A stretch of DNA of 16,186 nt, taken from Altererythrobacter sp. (GTDB taxonomy: Bacteria > Pseudomonadota > Alphaproteobacteria > Sphingomonadales > Sphingomonadaceae). The notes beneath the pieces were generated by a model. It saw only the letters and a list, made by a program, of their open reading frames with translations, was not told where the DNA came from and ran no database searches. The stretch covers positions 1-16,186 of the forward strand of contig JALZVZ010000027.1 of assembly GCA_023299945.1 (NCBI GenBank), written 5' to 3'. Below are positions 9,193-16,053 of the stretch, piece after piece (positions within the stretch are counted from its first letter, which is position 1; each line of letters opens with the position of its first letter). A program made the translations under genes and the position numbers.

Positions 9193-10410
9193 TTACCCGC
9201 CCAATTGCGGTGCTTTCGGCCGATCGAGATCGTAAAAATCATCGCGGTAAATGATCTGGAATTCATCGCCATTAGCTATAGGTTTGGCCGTAAAATAAGT
9301 GATGTAGATCGGGACAGGATAAGGCAGGCTGACCTGCTCTTCTGGAGCGCCGCTTGGCTGCGGCATTTGGCCGTTAAACAGCCATGCGCCGAAATCCTCA
9401 GGACGCTCAACCCGAACGCAGCCCGCGCTAAACAAGCGCTCTGATTTACTGAACAATTGTTTGCTGGCGGTGTCATGCAAGTAAATTCCCAGCGCATTGG
9501 GGAACATAAACTTCACTTTGCCCATGCCATTGCCAGGACCAGGCTTTTGACGAAGCCGGACGTCTGATTCGCCGCGTTCCACCGCACGCCAATCAACTGA
9601 ACTTGCCGGAAGCACCCTCGCTTCATCGCTCCAATCGGATAATGCTTCAAAGCCAGTGCGCCGCAAATAGGCGCTGCCGCCATTAATAATGCGCTGCGCA
9701 TAGGTTTTGCGCAGCAAATCTGTTGGCACGTTCCAATATGGGCTGAGGACGGCATGGCGCACCAAACCGGCCATGACCGGCGTGGGTGTAGCCGGCTTGC
9801 CCGCGACAACCGCCATTTCGTCAATAACACGGCCATCTTCGATCAATTGAAGGCGTTGATTGGTGATATCAACATGCGCATAGCGATAGCCAAGATAGCT
9901 TGGAAGCTGGCTGGCGTAGTCCAAATTGCGTTGGATTATACGCTGATAATGGCCGGCCCCGAGGTTGAGCGCAGCAATCATCGCCCTGTCAATAAGACCA
10001 GAAACGCTCAGCCCGTGCATTCCGCGAAACAGACGCACACGCGCCTCCATCTCTGCATCAAAGCTCCGCCCCTCCGGTAGGCCAAGCCGCTGGCGCAGCA
10101 AAGCCACGCGCGCTCCGCTACTGCCCAGCGAAAGATCGCTCCCGCTAGGCACCTTGACCCGCGGCAAATCGCTCCACTCTACAACATAGCGCGCATGAGC
10201 CGCCGCCAAATCACGCTCAAACGGATTGACCACGCTTTCGCTGCCGGGCGGCAATTGCCCCTCATACAGCAAAGCAGCATCGCCATCTTCAACATAGATC
10301 GTTGATGCGCCGTCACCCTTCGCCAAAACGATTGATGGGCACAAGCCAAGAAGACCTGCACCCACCAACACTATCGCTTGTCGAAAGAACGGCTTTTTGA
10401 AAGCCATCAT
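9193..10410 (-). CDS. YcbB-type L,D-transpeptidase with peptidoglycan-binding domain
   Basis: This is a periplasmic L,D-transpeptidase, which forms 3-3 cross-links in peptidoglycan or attaches proteins to it. From ATG 10410 it has 405 residues: signal peptide about 1-30 (MMAFKKPFFRQAIVLVGAGL, cleavage after SIVLA), a PG_binding_1 domain about 92-149 (DLSLGSSGARVALLRQRLGL), and a YkuD catalytic domain about 178-345. The catalytic signature is intact: H312 in YLHDTAS and C331 in SAGCVRVE. The longer segment between VVAGKPATPTP and the HDT motif (SPYWNVPTDLLRKTY...) resembles the capping insert of the YcbB/LdtD subfamily. The frame continues to 10473, but that start would overlap the upstream gene and precede the signal peptide, so ATG 10410 or 10407 is preferred. 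It lies 16 bases downstream of the small secreted protein gene, probably in the same operon. Confidence 0.9.
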   Translation of the reverse strand: MMAFKKPFFRQAIVLVGAGLLGLCPSIVLAKGDGASTIYVEDGDAALLYEGQLPPGSESVVNPFERDLAAAHARYVVEWSDLPRVKVPSGSDLSLGSSGARVALLRQRLGLPEGRSFDAEMEARVRLFRGMHGLSVSGLIDRAMIAALNLGAGHYQRIIQRNLDYASQLPSYLGYRYAHVDITNQRLQLIEDGRVIDEMAVVAGKPATPTPVMAGLVRHAVLSPYWNVPTDLLRKTYAQRIINGGSAYLRRTGFEALSDWSDEARVLPASSVDWRAVERGESDVRLRQKPGPGNGMGKVKFMFPNALGIYLHDTASKQLFSKSERLFSAGCVRVERPEDFGAWLFNGQMPQPSGAPEEQVSLPYPVPIYITYFTAKPIANGDEFQIIYRDDFYDLDRPKAPQLGG

Positions 10411-10426
10411 TCGCACATTCTTTCGC

Positions 10427-10822
10427 TTAACCGCGCTCGCCCATTGTCGGGGCAACACGTTGACGCGGCGCATTCACATTGCGAGCCGTCCAAGTCGACG
10501 CGCTGTTGCAGCTGCTTGTCATCGAAACCGACTGACCTGCTGCGAAGCGGCCTGAATAGTCCCAGCATTCTGTTGCAGAAGCAGCGCGAAGGCAGATTTG
10601 ATCGCCTTGCATGAACCAATTGGCATTGGCTGACTGGCCAGTTGTGTTCGAAATTGTGGCAACGCCGGTTGAGCCAAAGAACACGCTGTTGCGTGTGCCA
10701 TCGGCAAACATCATGTCGACAGTTTGGCCGCGAAGTTCTTCACCAGCGTGGTTATCTGCATAGGCAGGAGCAGCAGCAGTCATAGCGGCCGCGCCAGCAA
10801 GCATTACAAAACGGTTCATCAT
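10427..10822 (-). CDS. Small secreted protein of unknown function, 131 residues
   Basis: The signal peptide is clear (MMNRFVMLAGAAAMTAAAPA, cleavage probably after AYA, residue 22). The mature part, about 109 residues, is beta-rich with a strand pattern of the form TVDMMFADGTRNSVFF then NWFMQGDQICLR then ATECWDYSGRF. It has three cysteines (in QICLR, TECWD and SSCNS), so one disulfide is possible. This resembles small hypothetical exported proteins common in Sphingomonadales, but I do not recognise a named family. The start is well supported by GAGGAG five bases upstream of the first of two tandem ATGs. It is the first gene of a probable two-gene operon with the L,D-transpeptidase, so a periplasmic role linked to the cell wall is a guess from context only. 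Confidence 0.8.
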   Translation of the reverse strand: MMNRFVMLAGAAAMTAAAPAYADNHAGEELRGQTVDMMFADGTRNSVFFGSTGVATISNTTGQSANANWFMQGDQICLRAASATECWDYSGRFAAGQSVSMTSSCNSASTWTARNVNAPRQRVAPTMGERG

Positions 10823-10827
10823 TAATT

Positions 10828-10833
10828 CTCCTC
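10828..10833 (-). promoter_or_regulatory. Ribosome binding site of the small secreted protein
   Basis: GAGGAG on the minus strand lies five bases (AATTA) before the ATG at 10822. It is one of the strongest Shine-Dalgarno matches in the window and fixes the start of the small secreted protein. Confidence 0.75.
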
Positions 10834-11035
10834 GTCAAATTCACATGCGGCCAGTTGCACCAAACCAGCCCTTAACTCTTGATCCCAACCATCCTTATAG
10901 AGCAGTTTTGTGCGATAGCCATGTTAAATTTCGAAACTTATCCCAGTCAAGCATTTGTGAAACCGACGTTTTTCAACGTTACAGCTGTTTACTTTGCCCT
11001 CGCAGGCTTCTAGTTTATTCATCTCAATTCATATG

Positions 11036-11055
11036 GGGTAACGGATTCGTTGCCC
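11036..11055 (+). promoter_or_regulatory. Palindromic hairpin upstream of the acidic-tail protein
   Basis: GGGTAACG (11036-11043) pairs with CGTTGCCC (11048-11055) over 8 bp, with a single T-G mismatch that becomes a wobble pair in RNA, around a GATT loop. It ends 72 bases before the ATG at 11128. No T-tract follows, so it is not an intrinsic terminator. It may be an operator or a leader-RNA structure; the role is not shown by the sequence. Confidence 0.4.
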
Positions 11056-11118
11056 TTGATGATGAACCGAATACAGCGGAGACTGGGACCATCGGCTGTG
11101 TTTCGAATTAATTGATGT

Positions 11119-11124
11119 GGAGGA
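11119..11124 (+). promoter_or_regulatory. Ribosome binding site of the acidic-tail protein
   Basis: GGAGGA ends three bases before ATG 11128 and sets this start. The match is strong though the spacing is short, which suggests efficient translation of a small exported protein. Confidence 0.65.
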
Positions 11125-11127
11125 ATA

Positions 11128-11499
11128 ATGACGTCTTTTCGTAATATGACTGGTGCTTTGATTGCACTTTCGATGGTCACCGCACCTGTAGCCGCTCAGG
11201 CACAGACCGCGGCGACGACATCTGCCAGCTCTTCATGGGGCGGCGTAGTGATGTCTTACATTTCAACTCTTTGCGCACAGCAAGCCAGCGGCTGCATTTT
11301 GCCGCTGCCTAACGCTGCTCCGCCACCGCCACCGGCGCCAACACCAACTGTTGCACCGCCTCCTCCTCCGCCACCAGCTCCGGCTCCAGCAGCATCGGGC
11401 GGTTTCCCGTTCTTGCCGTTGCTCTTGGGTCTCGGCGCAATTGCAGGCGGCGTGTTGCTTCTTGATGACGACAACGATGATGATCCGATTTCAGCATAA
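11128..11499 (+). CDS. Small exported protein with proline-rich stretch, hydrophobic segment and acidic tail
   Basis: A 123-residue protein with four parts: a signal peptide (about 1-25, cleavage after AQA), a short region with two cysteines six residues apart (C49, C56; one disulfide is possible), a proline/alanine low-complexity stretch (about 64-89, with a run of seven prolines), and a C-terminal hydrophobic segment (about 93-112, FPFLPLLLGLGAIAGGVLLL) followed by a tail of six Asp in seven residues (113-119) and PISA. The tail is acidic, opposite to the basic tail of PEP-CTERM and similar sorting signals and against the positive-inside rule if it faces the cytoplasm. Comparable small proteins with a glycine-rich hydrophobic segment and acidic end seem frequent in Sphingomonadales; no function is known to me. 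It has a strong ribosome site and its own strong terminator, suggesting an abundant monocistronic product. Confidence 0.78.
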   Translation: MTSFRNMTGALIALSMVTAPVAAQAQTAATTSASSSWGGVVMSYISTLCAQQASGCILPLPNAAPPPPPAPTPTVAPPPPPPPAPAPAASGGFPFLPLLLGLGAIAGGVLLLDDDNDDDPISA

Positions 11500-11527
11500 G
11501 TCTTGAAATCGAAAGATTGTGAAATTG

Positions 11528-11566
11528 CTCCCTCCGCAGGCTTCGGCCTTCGGAGGGAGTTTTTTT
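11528..11566 (+). terminator. Strong intrinsic terminator
   Basis: CTCCCTCCG (11528-11536) pairs perfectly with CGGAGGGAG (11551-11559). Inside, after one C-T mismatch, AGGC/GCCT extends the stem to a TTCG tetraloop closed by C-G. Seven T residues follow (11560-11566). It lies 29 bases after the stop of the acidic-tail protein and should terminate plus-strand transcription. The minus side lacks a comparable T-run, so it is a weaker stop for the converging cyclase gene. Confidence 0.95.
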
Positions 11567-11588
11567 ATAAGGCTCAAAGGGCGCTCAA

Positions 11589-12803
11589 TTATTGCTGTCT
11601 AGGGATTGGGATCACATTGTTTAGAGCATCGCCCGGCAGCTCAAGCGGAAATGAAGCTTTGTCTTGGGCTGCGAAAACCTGATCCCGGCCTGCGTTCTTA
11701 GCTTTGTATAATGCCGCGTCAGCCCGTTTAAAAACGCTTAGATATTCCTCATCACCGCGCCAGTCGGTCACACCGAAACTTGCAGTACATCCCAGTTTTT
11801 TGCCCCGCGTGGTTACATCGATTTCAGGCAGTTTTTCGCGCAACCGTTCAGCTAGGATAGCGGCGCTGTCCAGCGGACAGTCCCAAACCAGAATGCCAAA
11901 CTCCTCTCCGCCCAAGCGCCCCGCGATATCTTGATCCCTTAAGGTGCGGGAAATCAGATCACCAAAACCCTCGATAACCGCATCCCCCTTTGGATGCCCC
12001 CATTTATCATTCACCCGTTTAAAGTGATCAATGTCAGCAACAATCAGGCTCAAAGGCACTTTTTCTACCCTCGCCTTTTCTGCGGTCAATTCAGCCTCGC
12101 TTTCAAAGGCATGACGGATCCGAAGGCCTGACAAAACATCAATGGCAGCTTTCTCGCGCTGTTCAGCCATATTGTCAGCGATAACCGATGAAATCAGGCA
12201 AAGTGCCATGAGAGTGATCATCACAGTCATTATAAGAGCGTGCAGGGAGGTCAGCATAGCCATGCCTTGCTCACCATCGCCAAACAATACAGCAGCCAGA
12301 TCAGTCAGCACAGGGCGGACAAGACCAAAACCTGAAAACAACGCCAATACCCAAACCAGCGCGCGGTCAGCCAAATGGCGCTTTTCAGCATGCCAAAGGT
12401 TCTGCGCAGCCAAGGCCACCAGCAGGCCCGAACTTGTGTTCTGGACGAGTTTCATGGTGGGGATGTCGCCGACACTGCCTGCAATTCCCAGCAAAATGCA
12501 AGCAACCACGACTGTCGCAGAATAGGCCAGCAGAGGTATATCTTGCCCAGCTCGGCGCGAGGCGCCCCACATCATCGCAATAATGCCCGACATGGACAGG
12601 ATGTGATAGCCAACAAGCCCAATGGGGCCGATTGCGCCCATAATCCAAATGTTGATTACGACACCAGCCGCCATCGAACCGAAGCAGTAAGAATAGGCAA
12701 GGATATGCAGCTGATCGCGCCTCTGCCACCACATAGCACCCAAAACTATGGCAAAAATCAATGCCATAGCCGGAATAACAAAGGTGAATATCTGAGCTTG
12801 CAT
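11589..12803 (-). CDS. Membrane-bound diguanylate cyclase (GGDEF)
   Basis: This protein makes c-di-GMP from two GTP at the inner membrane. From ATG 12803 it has 404 residues. The N-terminal half has about six to seven hydrophobic segments (first about 4-26, MQAQIFTFVIPAMALIF...; last about 181-210) with no recognised sensor family. The GGDEF domain spans about 218-378, with metal and GTP binding in ADIDHFKRVNDKWGH, the active site GGEEF at 298-302, and the inhibitory I-site RDQD at 289-292, exactly five residues before it as in PleD. It should be active and feedback-inhibited. There is no EAL or HD-GYP domain. The frame extends upstream through ATG 12830 to TTG 12875; I prefer 12803 because the membrane region begins there and AAAAGG precedes it, but 12830 (adding MVQTKKKGP) is possible. 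It is divergent from ettA and converges on the acidic-tail protein gene. Confidence 0.88.
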   Translation of the reverse strand: MQAQIFTFVIPAMALIFAIVLGAMWWQRRDQLHILAYSYCFGSMAAGVVINIWIMGAIGPIGLVGYHILSMSGIIAMMWGASRRAGQDIPLLAYSATVVVACILLGIAGSVGDIPTMKLVQNTSSGLLVALAAQNLWHAEKRHLADRALVWVLALFSGFGLVRPVLTDLAAVLFGDGEQGMAMLTSLHALIMTVMITLMALCLISSVIADNMAEQREKAAIDVLSGLRIRHAFESEAELTAEKARVEKVPLSLIVADIDHFKRVNDKWGHPKGDAVIEGFGDLISRTLRDQDIAGRLGGEEFGILVWDCPLDSAAILAERLREKLPEIDVTTRGKKLGCTASFGVTDWRGDEEYLSVFKRADAALYKAKNAGRDQVFAAQDKASFPLELPGDALNNVIPIPRQQ

Positions 12804-12980
12804 GGGGCCTTTTTTCTTAGTTTGGACCATTATAGCCCGAGAATGGTTATCTTCCTGTAAAGAGACGCACTCCAAATCTACTTAGGACAGTGCTTGCCCC
12901 AACCCCTTTCACCGCCTATCTGCGGCCCATAAATTGCGCAGCGCTACGCATCATCTCTGCTTCAAAGGACACCGCAAACA

Positions 12981-14660
12981 ATGGCCGCTCAATATGCCTA
13001 TGTCATGAAAGACATGACCAAGACTTTCCCTGGTGCACCCAAGCCGGTGCTCTCCAATATCAATCTACAATTTTACCAAGGCGCCAAAATTGGCATCGTT
13101 GGACCTAATGGTGCAGGCAAATCAACGCTGATCAAGATCATGGCGGGCATTGATAAAGACATCACCGGCGAGGCCTGGGCTGGCGAGAATATCACCGTTG
13201 GCTATCTGCCGCAGGAACCGCGCCTCGATGAGACCAAAACCGTGCTCGAAAACGTGCGCGAAGGGGCTGGTGAAACCGCTGTCATGGTCGAACGTTTCAA
13301 CGCGATTTCGGCTGAAATGGGCGATCCACAAGACGACACCGATTTTGACGCGCTGATGGAAGAGATGGGCGTGCTTCAGGAAAAGATCGACGCAGTTGAC
13401 GGATGGACGCTCGACAATCAGCTTGAGATCGCAATGGAAGCTTTGCGCTGCCCGCCTTCTGATATGGGCGTTGAGAGTCTATCAGGCGGTGAGAAGCGCC
13501 GCGTTGCCCTAACCCGCTTGCTGATTCAAAAACCCGGCATTTTGCTGCTTGATGAGCCGACCAACCACTTGGACGCAGAAAGCGTTGAATGGCTGGAGAA
13601 CCATTTGAAAGAATATGCAGGCGCCGTGCTGATGATCACGCACGACCGCTATTTCCTCGACAATGTGGTGGAGTGGATTCTCGAATTGGATCGCGCCTCA
13701 TATTACCCTTATGAAGGCAATTACTCCACCTATTTGGAGAAAAAAGCCAAGCGCATGGCGCAGGAAAACCGCGACGAATCGGGCCGTCAAAAAGCCCTTT
13801 CGCGCGAGCTGGAATGGATCAAGCAGACCCCTGCTGCCCGCCAAACCAAATCAAAGGCGCGCGTGCGCAAATTTGAGCAATTGCAAGATGCCCAAGGCGA
13901 CCGCAAACCGGGCAAAGCCCAGATTGTCGTCCAGGTTCCAGAACGCCTTGGCGGCAAAGTAATTGAAGCCAAAGGCGTGACCAAGGCTTACGGCGATAAG
14001 CTGTTGTTCGAAGACCTGTCCTTCATGCTACCGCCAGGAGGCATTGTTGGCGTTATTGGACCAAACGGTGCGGGTAAATCGACCCTGTTTAAGATGATCA
14101 CTGGTCAAGAAACACCCGATAGCGGCACCATCGAAATAGGTGAGACTGTTCACCTAGGCTATGTTGACCAGTCTCGCGACGACCTAACCCCAACCAACAA
14201 TGTGTGGGAGGAAATCTCCGAGGGCCATGACTACATGCAGGTCAATGGCCACGACACATCAACACGGGCCTATGTTGGCGCATTTAACTTCAAAGGCGGC
14301 GATCAGCAAAAGAATGTCGGCAAATTATCAGGCGGTGAGCGCAACCGTGTCCACATGGCCAAGATGCTGAAACAAGGTGGCAATGTATTGCTGCTCGATG
14401 AGCCAACCAACGATCTCGATGTGGAAACGCTTGGCGCCTTGGAAGAGGCGATTGAAAACTTCGCTGGATGCGCTGTCGTGATTTCACACGACCGTTTCTT
14501 CCTCGATCGGCTCGCCACCCATATCCTCGCGTTTGAAGGCAATAGCCATGTCGAATGGTTCGAGGGTAATTTTGAAAGCTATGAAGAAGACAAGCGCCGC
14601 CGCCTCGGTGATGCCGCCGACCGCCCAACCCGTTTGGCTTACAAAAAACTGACCAGGTGA
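12981..14660 (+). CDS. ettA: Energy-dependent translational throttle protein EttA (ABC-F)
   Basis: A cytoplasmic ABC-F ATPase that binds the ribosomal E site and couples translation initiation and elongation to the ATP/ADP ratio (family knowledge, from E. coli EttA). At 559 residues it is close to the usual length of about 555. Tandem ABC domains are visible: Walker A1 GPNGAGKST (41-49), signature LSGGE (167-171), LLLDEPTNHLD with E192, and H221; then Walker A2 (360-368), signature LSGGE (449-453), LLLDEPTNDLD with E474, and H503. An arm insertion follows the first Walker A region (about 95-140), and a charged linker (about 240-320, ARQTKSKARVRKFEQLQ) joins the domains, as in EttA; there are no membrane segments. 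AAAGGA lies 11 bases upstream of ATG 12981. It ends only 4 bases from the convergent MarR-like gene. Confidence 0.95.
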   Translation: MAAQYAYVMKDMTKTFPGAPKPVLSNINLQFYQGAKIGIVGPNGAGKSTLIKIMAGIDKDITGEAWAGENITVGYLPQEPRLDETKTVLENVREGAGETAVMVERFNAISAEMGDPQDDTDFDALMEEMGVLQEKIDAVDGWTLDNQLEIAMEALRCPPSDMGVESLSGGEKRRVALTRLLIQKPGILLLDEPTNHLDAESVEWLENHLKEYAGAVLMITHDRYFLDNVVEWILELDRASYYPYEGNYSTYLEKKAKRMAQENRDESGRQKALSRELEWIKQTPAARQTKSKARVRKFEQLQDAQGDRKPGKAQIVVQVPERLGGKVIEAKGVTKAYGDKLLFEDLSFMLPPGGIVGVIGPNGAGKSTLFKMITGQETPDSGTIEIGETVHLGYVDQSRDDLTPTNNVWEEISEGHDYMQVNGHDTSTRAYVGAFNFKGGDQQKNVGKLSGGERNRVHMAKMLKQGGNVLLLDEPTNDLDVETLGALEEAIENFAGCAVVISHDRFFLDRLATHILAFEGNSHVEWFEGNFESYEEDKRRRLGDAADRPTRLAYKKLTR

Positions 14661-14664
14661 GTAG

Positions 14665-15009
14665 CTAACTGATTAGCGCGTTTTCGACATCTAACATCGC
14701 CGATGGCGTGATCCGGAGAAACTGAATTCGGCGATCGTTCTTACTATCGATTCGCATAATCCAACCGCGATTTTCGAGGTGTCGAATATGCCTAATCGAC
14801 GTTGTTTGAGGGATTTCAGCATCAAGTCCGACACACGAAGCTGAAAGTAAATTCCCTCTCTTTTCAGCCTCATAAAGCTCCAATAACAGGGAAACTTCGG
14901 GCTTTAGAATACACGTATTTTCGAAAACTCGTGAAATAGCTCCGTTGAAGGTTTTGAAGTTGTCCAAGACATACTTCCTAAGCTCCTCATTTTTCTTTTC
15001 TTTTAACAT
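14665..15009 (-). CDS. MarR-like winged-helix transcriptional regulator
   Basis: A 114-residue DNA-binding protein. Residues about 55-84 form the helix-turn-helix (LSASCVGLDAEIPQTTSIRH, with the recognition helix around PQTTSIRHIRHL), followed by a wing with the MarR-like DSKNDRRIQFLRIT sequence at 89-101. The N-terminal part is helical and charged. There is no ligand or metal site I can name. I chose ATG 15009 over GTG 15015 because AGGGG lies five bases upstream of the ATG. It is divergent from the LuxR-type gene, and the 13-bp inverted repeat begins 22 bases upstream of its start, suggesting autoregulation or regulation by its neighbour (inference). Part of its gene has low G+C: 23 of 60 in 14881-14940. 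Confidence 0.8.
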   Translation of the reverse strand: MLKEKKNEELRKYVLDNFKTFNGAISRVFENTCILKPEVSLLLELYEAEKRGNLLSASCVGLDAEIPQTTSIRHIRHLENRGWIMRIDSKNDRRIQFLRITPSAMLDVENALIS

Positions 15010-15014
15010 TTGCA

Positions 15015-15019
15015 CCCCT
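15015..15019 (-). promoter_or_regulatory. Ribosome binding site of the MarR-like regulator
   Basis: AGGGG on the minus strand, five bases before ATG 15009. It overlaps the alternative GTG start at 15015, which argues against that start. Confidence 0.55.
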
Positions 15020-15030
15020 GCATTTGATCA

Positions 15031-15070
15031 ACAATCACCCAATTAGCTAACAACTTTATTGGGTGATTGT
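15031..15070. repeat. Perfect 13-bp inverted repeat between two divergent regulator genes (probable operator)
   Basis: ACAATCACCCAAT (15031-15043) and ATTGGGTGATTGT (15058-15070) are exact reverse complements separated by 14 bases. The arms are 27 bp apart start to start. The spacer begins within a second small palindrome, TTAGCTAA (15043-15050). No T-tract follows on either strand, so it is not an intrinsic terminator. Its place, 22 bases upstream of the MarR-like start and 163 bases upstream of the LuxR-type start, fits an operator for one or both regulators. The arm sequence does not look like a lux box. Confidence 0.7.
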
Positions 15071-15232
15071 CATGTCACGCAAACAGGCGACTATTACCGC
15101 AAATTCTTATCTGCCATTCGTATTCATATGGTTTGGATGGAATTTTATCATTAGTAATCATGCCAGAAGCGACGGCACAATATCCCATTTCCGGTTTTGC
15201 AACACCTGACCTTGAAAGAAGGTTGTATTTAG

Positions 15233-15982
15233 ATGGATACAGAATGTTCAAACAAGCTTGGTTTTGAGGATGGGTTTTGGAATCAATTGGGTGAAGCCGG
15301 CCCTTTTCAATTAACTCGCGCTCTTTTGGCTGCAGCCAAGCGAGTGAAATCGAATTCCGTTAGCTATCATTTTGCATACCGATTCGAGTCCTTGGTAGCC
15401 AGGCAACCAATGACATTTTTTAGCGCAGGCAGAGCTTTATCGCGCCATAACCTTGCCCCAGAGTTCGTTGAACCCATTGGTCGCTGCCACGATTTTGTCC
15501 TACAAAAAGGCAGGCCCTGTGCTCTTGCGCCAATGATCCCTGCTTTCCAAAAAGTACAACCAGAACTCACAAAATTGATCATGGCCAGCATCAATGAATA
15601 CGGCGTCACCGATGAATATTTAATACCTGTCTTCGGGCCTTTCGGCATAAATGCGGTCATCTCATTCGGCTTTAATAGACCCGTCACCGAAGTGCCAAAG
15701 TCCGACCTTAGCTCATTGGAGGCGCTCTCTTCGATCGTGCATAACCGAATTGTTGTTCTCTACAGAAGATTTGCAGACGAGATTAAGCTGTCAAAGCGAG
15801 AGGCCGATGTTTTGCATTGGATTTCCCGCGGAAAGACACGGTCGGAAATCGCATCAATTCTTGCAATCAAGCCTAGCTCGGTAGACACTTACACGCGAAG
15901 AATCTTCAAGAAGCTCGATGTGAATGACAAAGCATCAGCGACTTTAAAAGGTCTCGCCGCGGGCATAATCCATCCAAACTAG
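15233..15982 (+). CDS. LuxR-type transcriptional regulator with autoinducer-binding-like domain
   Basis: A 249-residue protein of two parts. Residues about 25-175 resemble the autoinducer-binding fold (for example EYGVTDEYLIPVFGPFGINA, where LuxR proteins carry the conserved yGit...iPl.gp.g pattern). Residues about 184-246 form the GerE helix-turn-helix (LSKREADVLHWISRGKTRSE). The three conserved DNA-binding residues (E178, L182, G188 in TraR) are matched by E190, L194 and G200 with identical spacing. The WxxxY and DP motifs that bind acyl-homoserine lactones are not evident: the corresponding region reads SYHFAYRFESLVARQPM. No luxI-like synthase is present in the window. It is probably an orphan LuxR responding to another ligand or none. 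Start ATG 15233 is preceded by AAGAAGG ten bases upstream. It is divergent from the MarR-like gene. Confidence 0.85.
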   Translation: MDTECSNKLGFEDGFWNQLGEAGPFQLTRALLAAAKRVKSNSVSYHFAYRFESLVARQPMTFFSAGRALSRHNLAPEFVEPIGRCHDFVLQKGRPCALAPMIPAFQKVQPELTKLIMASINEYGVTDEYLIPVFGPFGINAVISFGFNRPVTEVPKSDLSSLEALSSIVHNRIVVLYRRFADEIKLSKREADVLHWISRGKTRSEIASILAIKPSSVDTYTRRIFKKLDVNDKASATLKGLAAGIIHPN

Positions 15983-16053
15983 AAAGATTCAGAAGGTGTT
16001 CTCGCCGGAGTTCAACCAGCAGGATTTATTCACCGCAATGTGCGAACCTGCTC

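Larger units (their letters stand above)
10823..11127. other. Divergent intergenic region
   Basis: These 305 bases separate two divergent genes for small exported proteins, so promoters for both must lie here. A TTGACT element on the minus strand (10945-10950) is the only -35-like match I noticed, and the hexamer 17 bases downstream (TTAACA) is a poor -10. An 88-residue plus-strand frame (10845-11111) lacks a ribosome site and shows no family features, so I do not call it. The only clear structure is the hairpin at 11036-11055, listed separately. Confidence 0.5.

Noticed and set aside
10411..10473. Longer start of the L,D-transpeptidase at 10473
   Set aside because: It would overlap the upstream gene by 47 bases and bury the signal peptide; the tandem ATG at 10410/10407 fits better.
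10845..11111. 88-residue plus-strand open frame in the divergent intergenic region
   Set aside because: No ribosome site and no recognisable protein features; it lies where promoters of the flanking divergent genes are expected.
12804..12875. TTG or upstream ATG start for the diguanylate cyclase
   Set aside because: TTG 12875 lacks a suitable ribosome site and the added residues are not membrane-like; ATG 12830 remains possible but is less favoured.
15147..15161. Imperfect palindrome ATCATTA-G-TAATCAT upstream of the LuxR-type gene
   Set aside because: Short, AT-rich and mismatched, so chance cannot be excluded; it does not resemble a lux box.
15160..15267. 35-residue frame overlapping the start of the LuxR-type gene
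   Set aside because: No ribosome site before its ATG and no protein pattern; probably chance.
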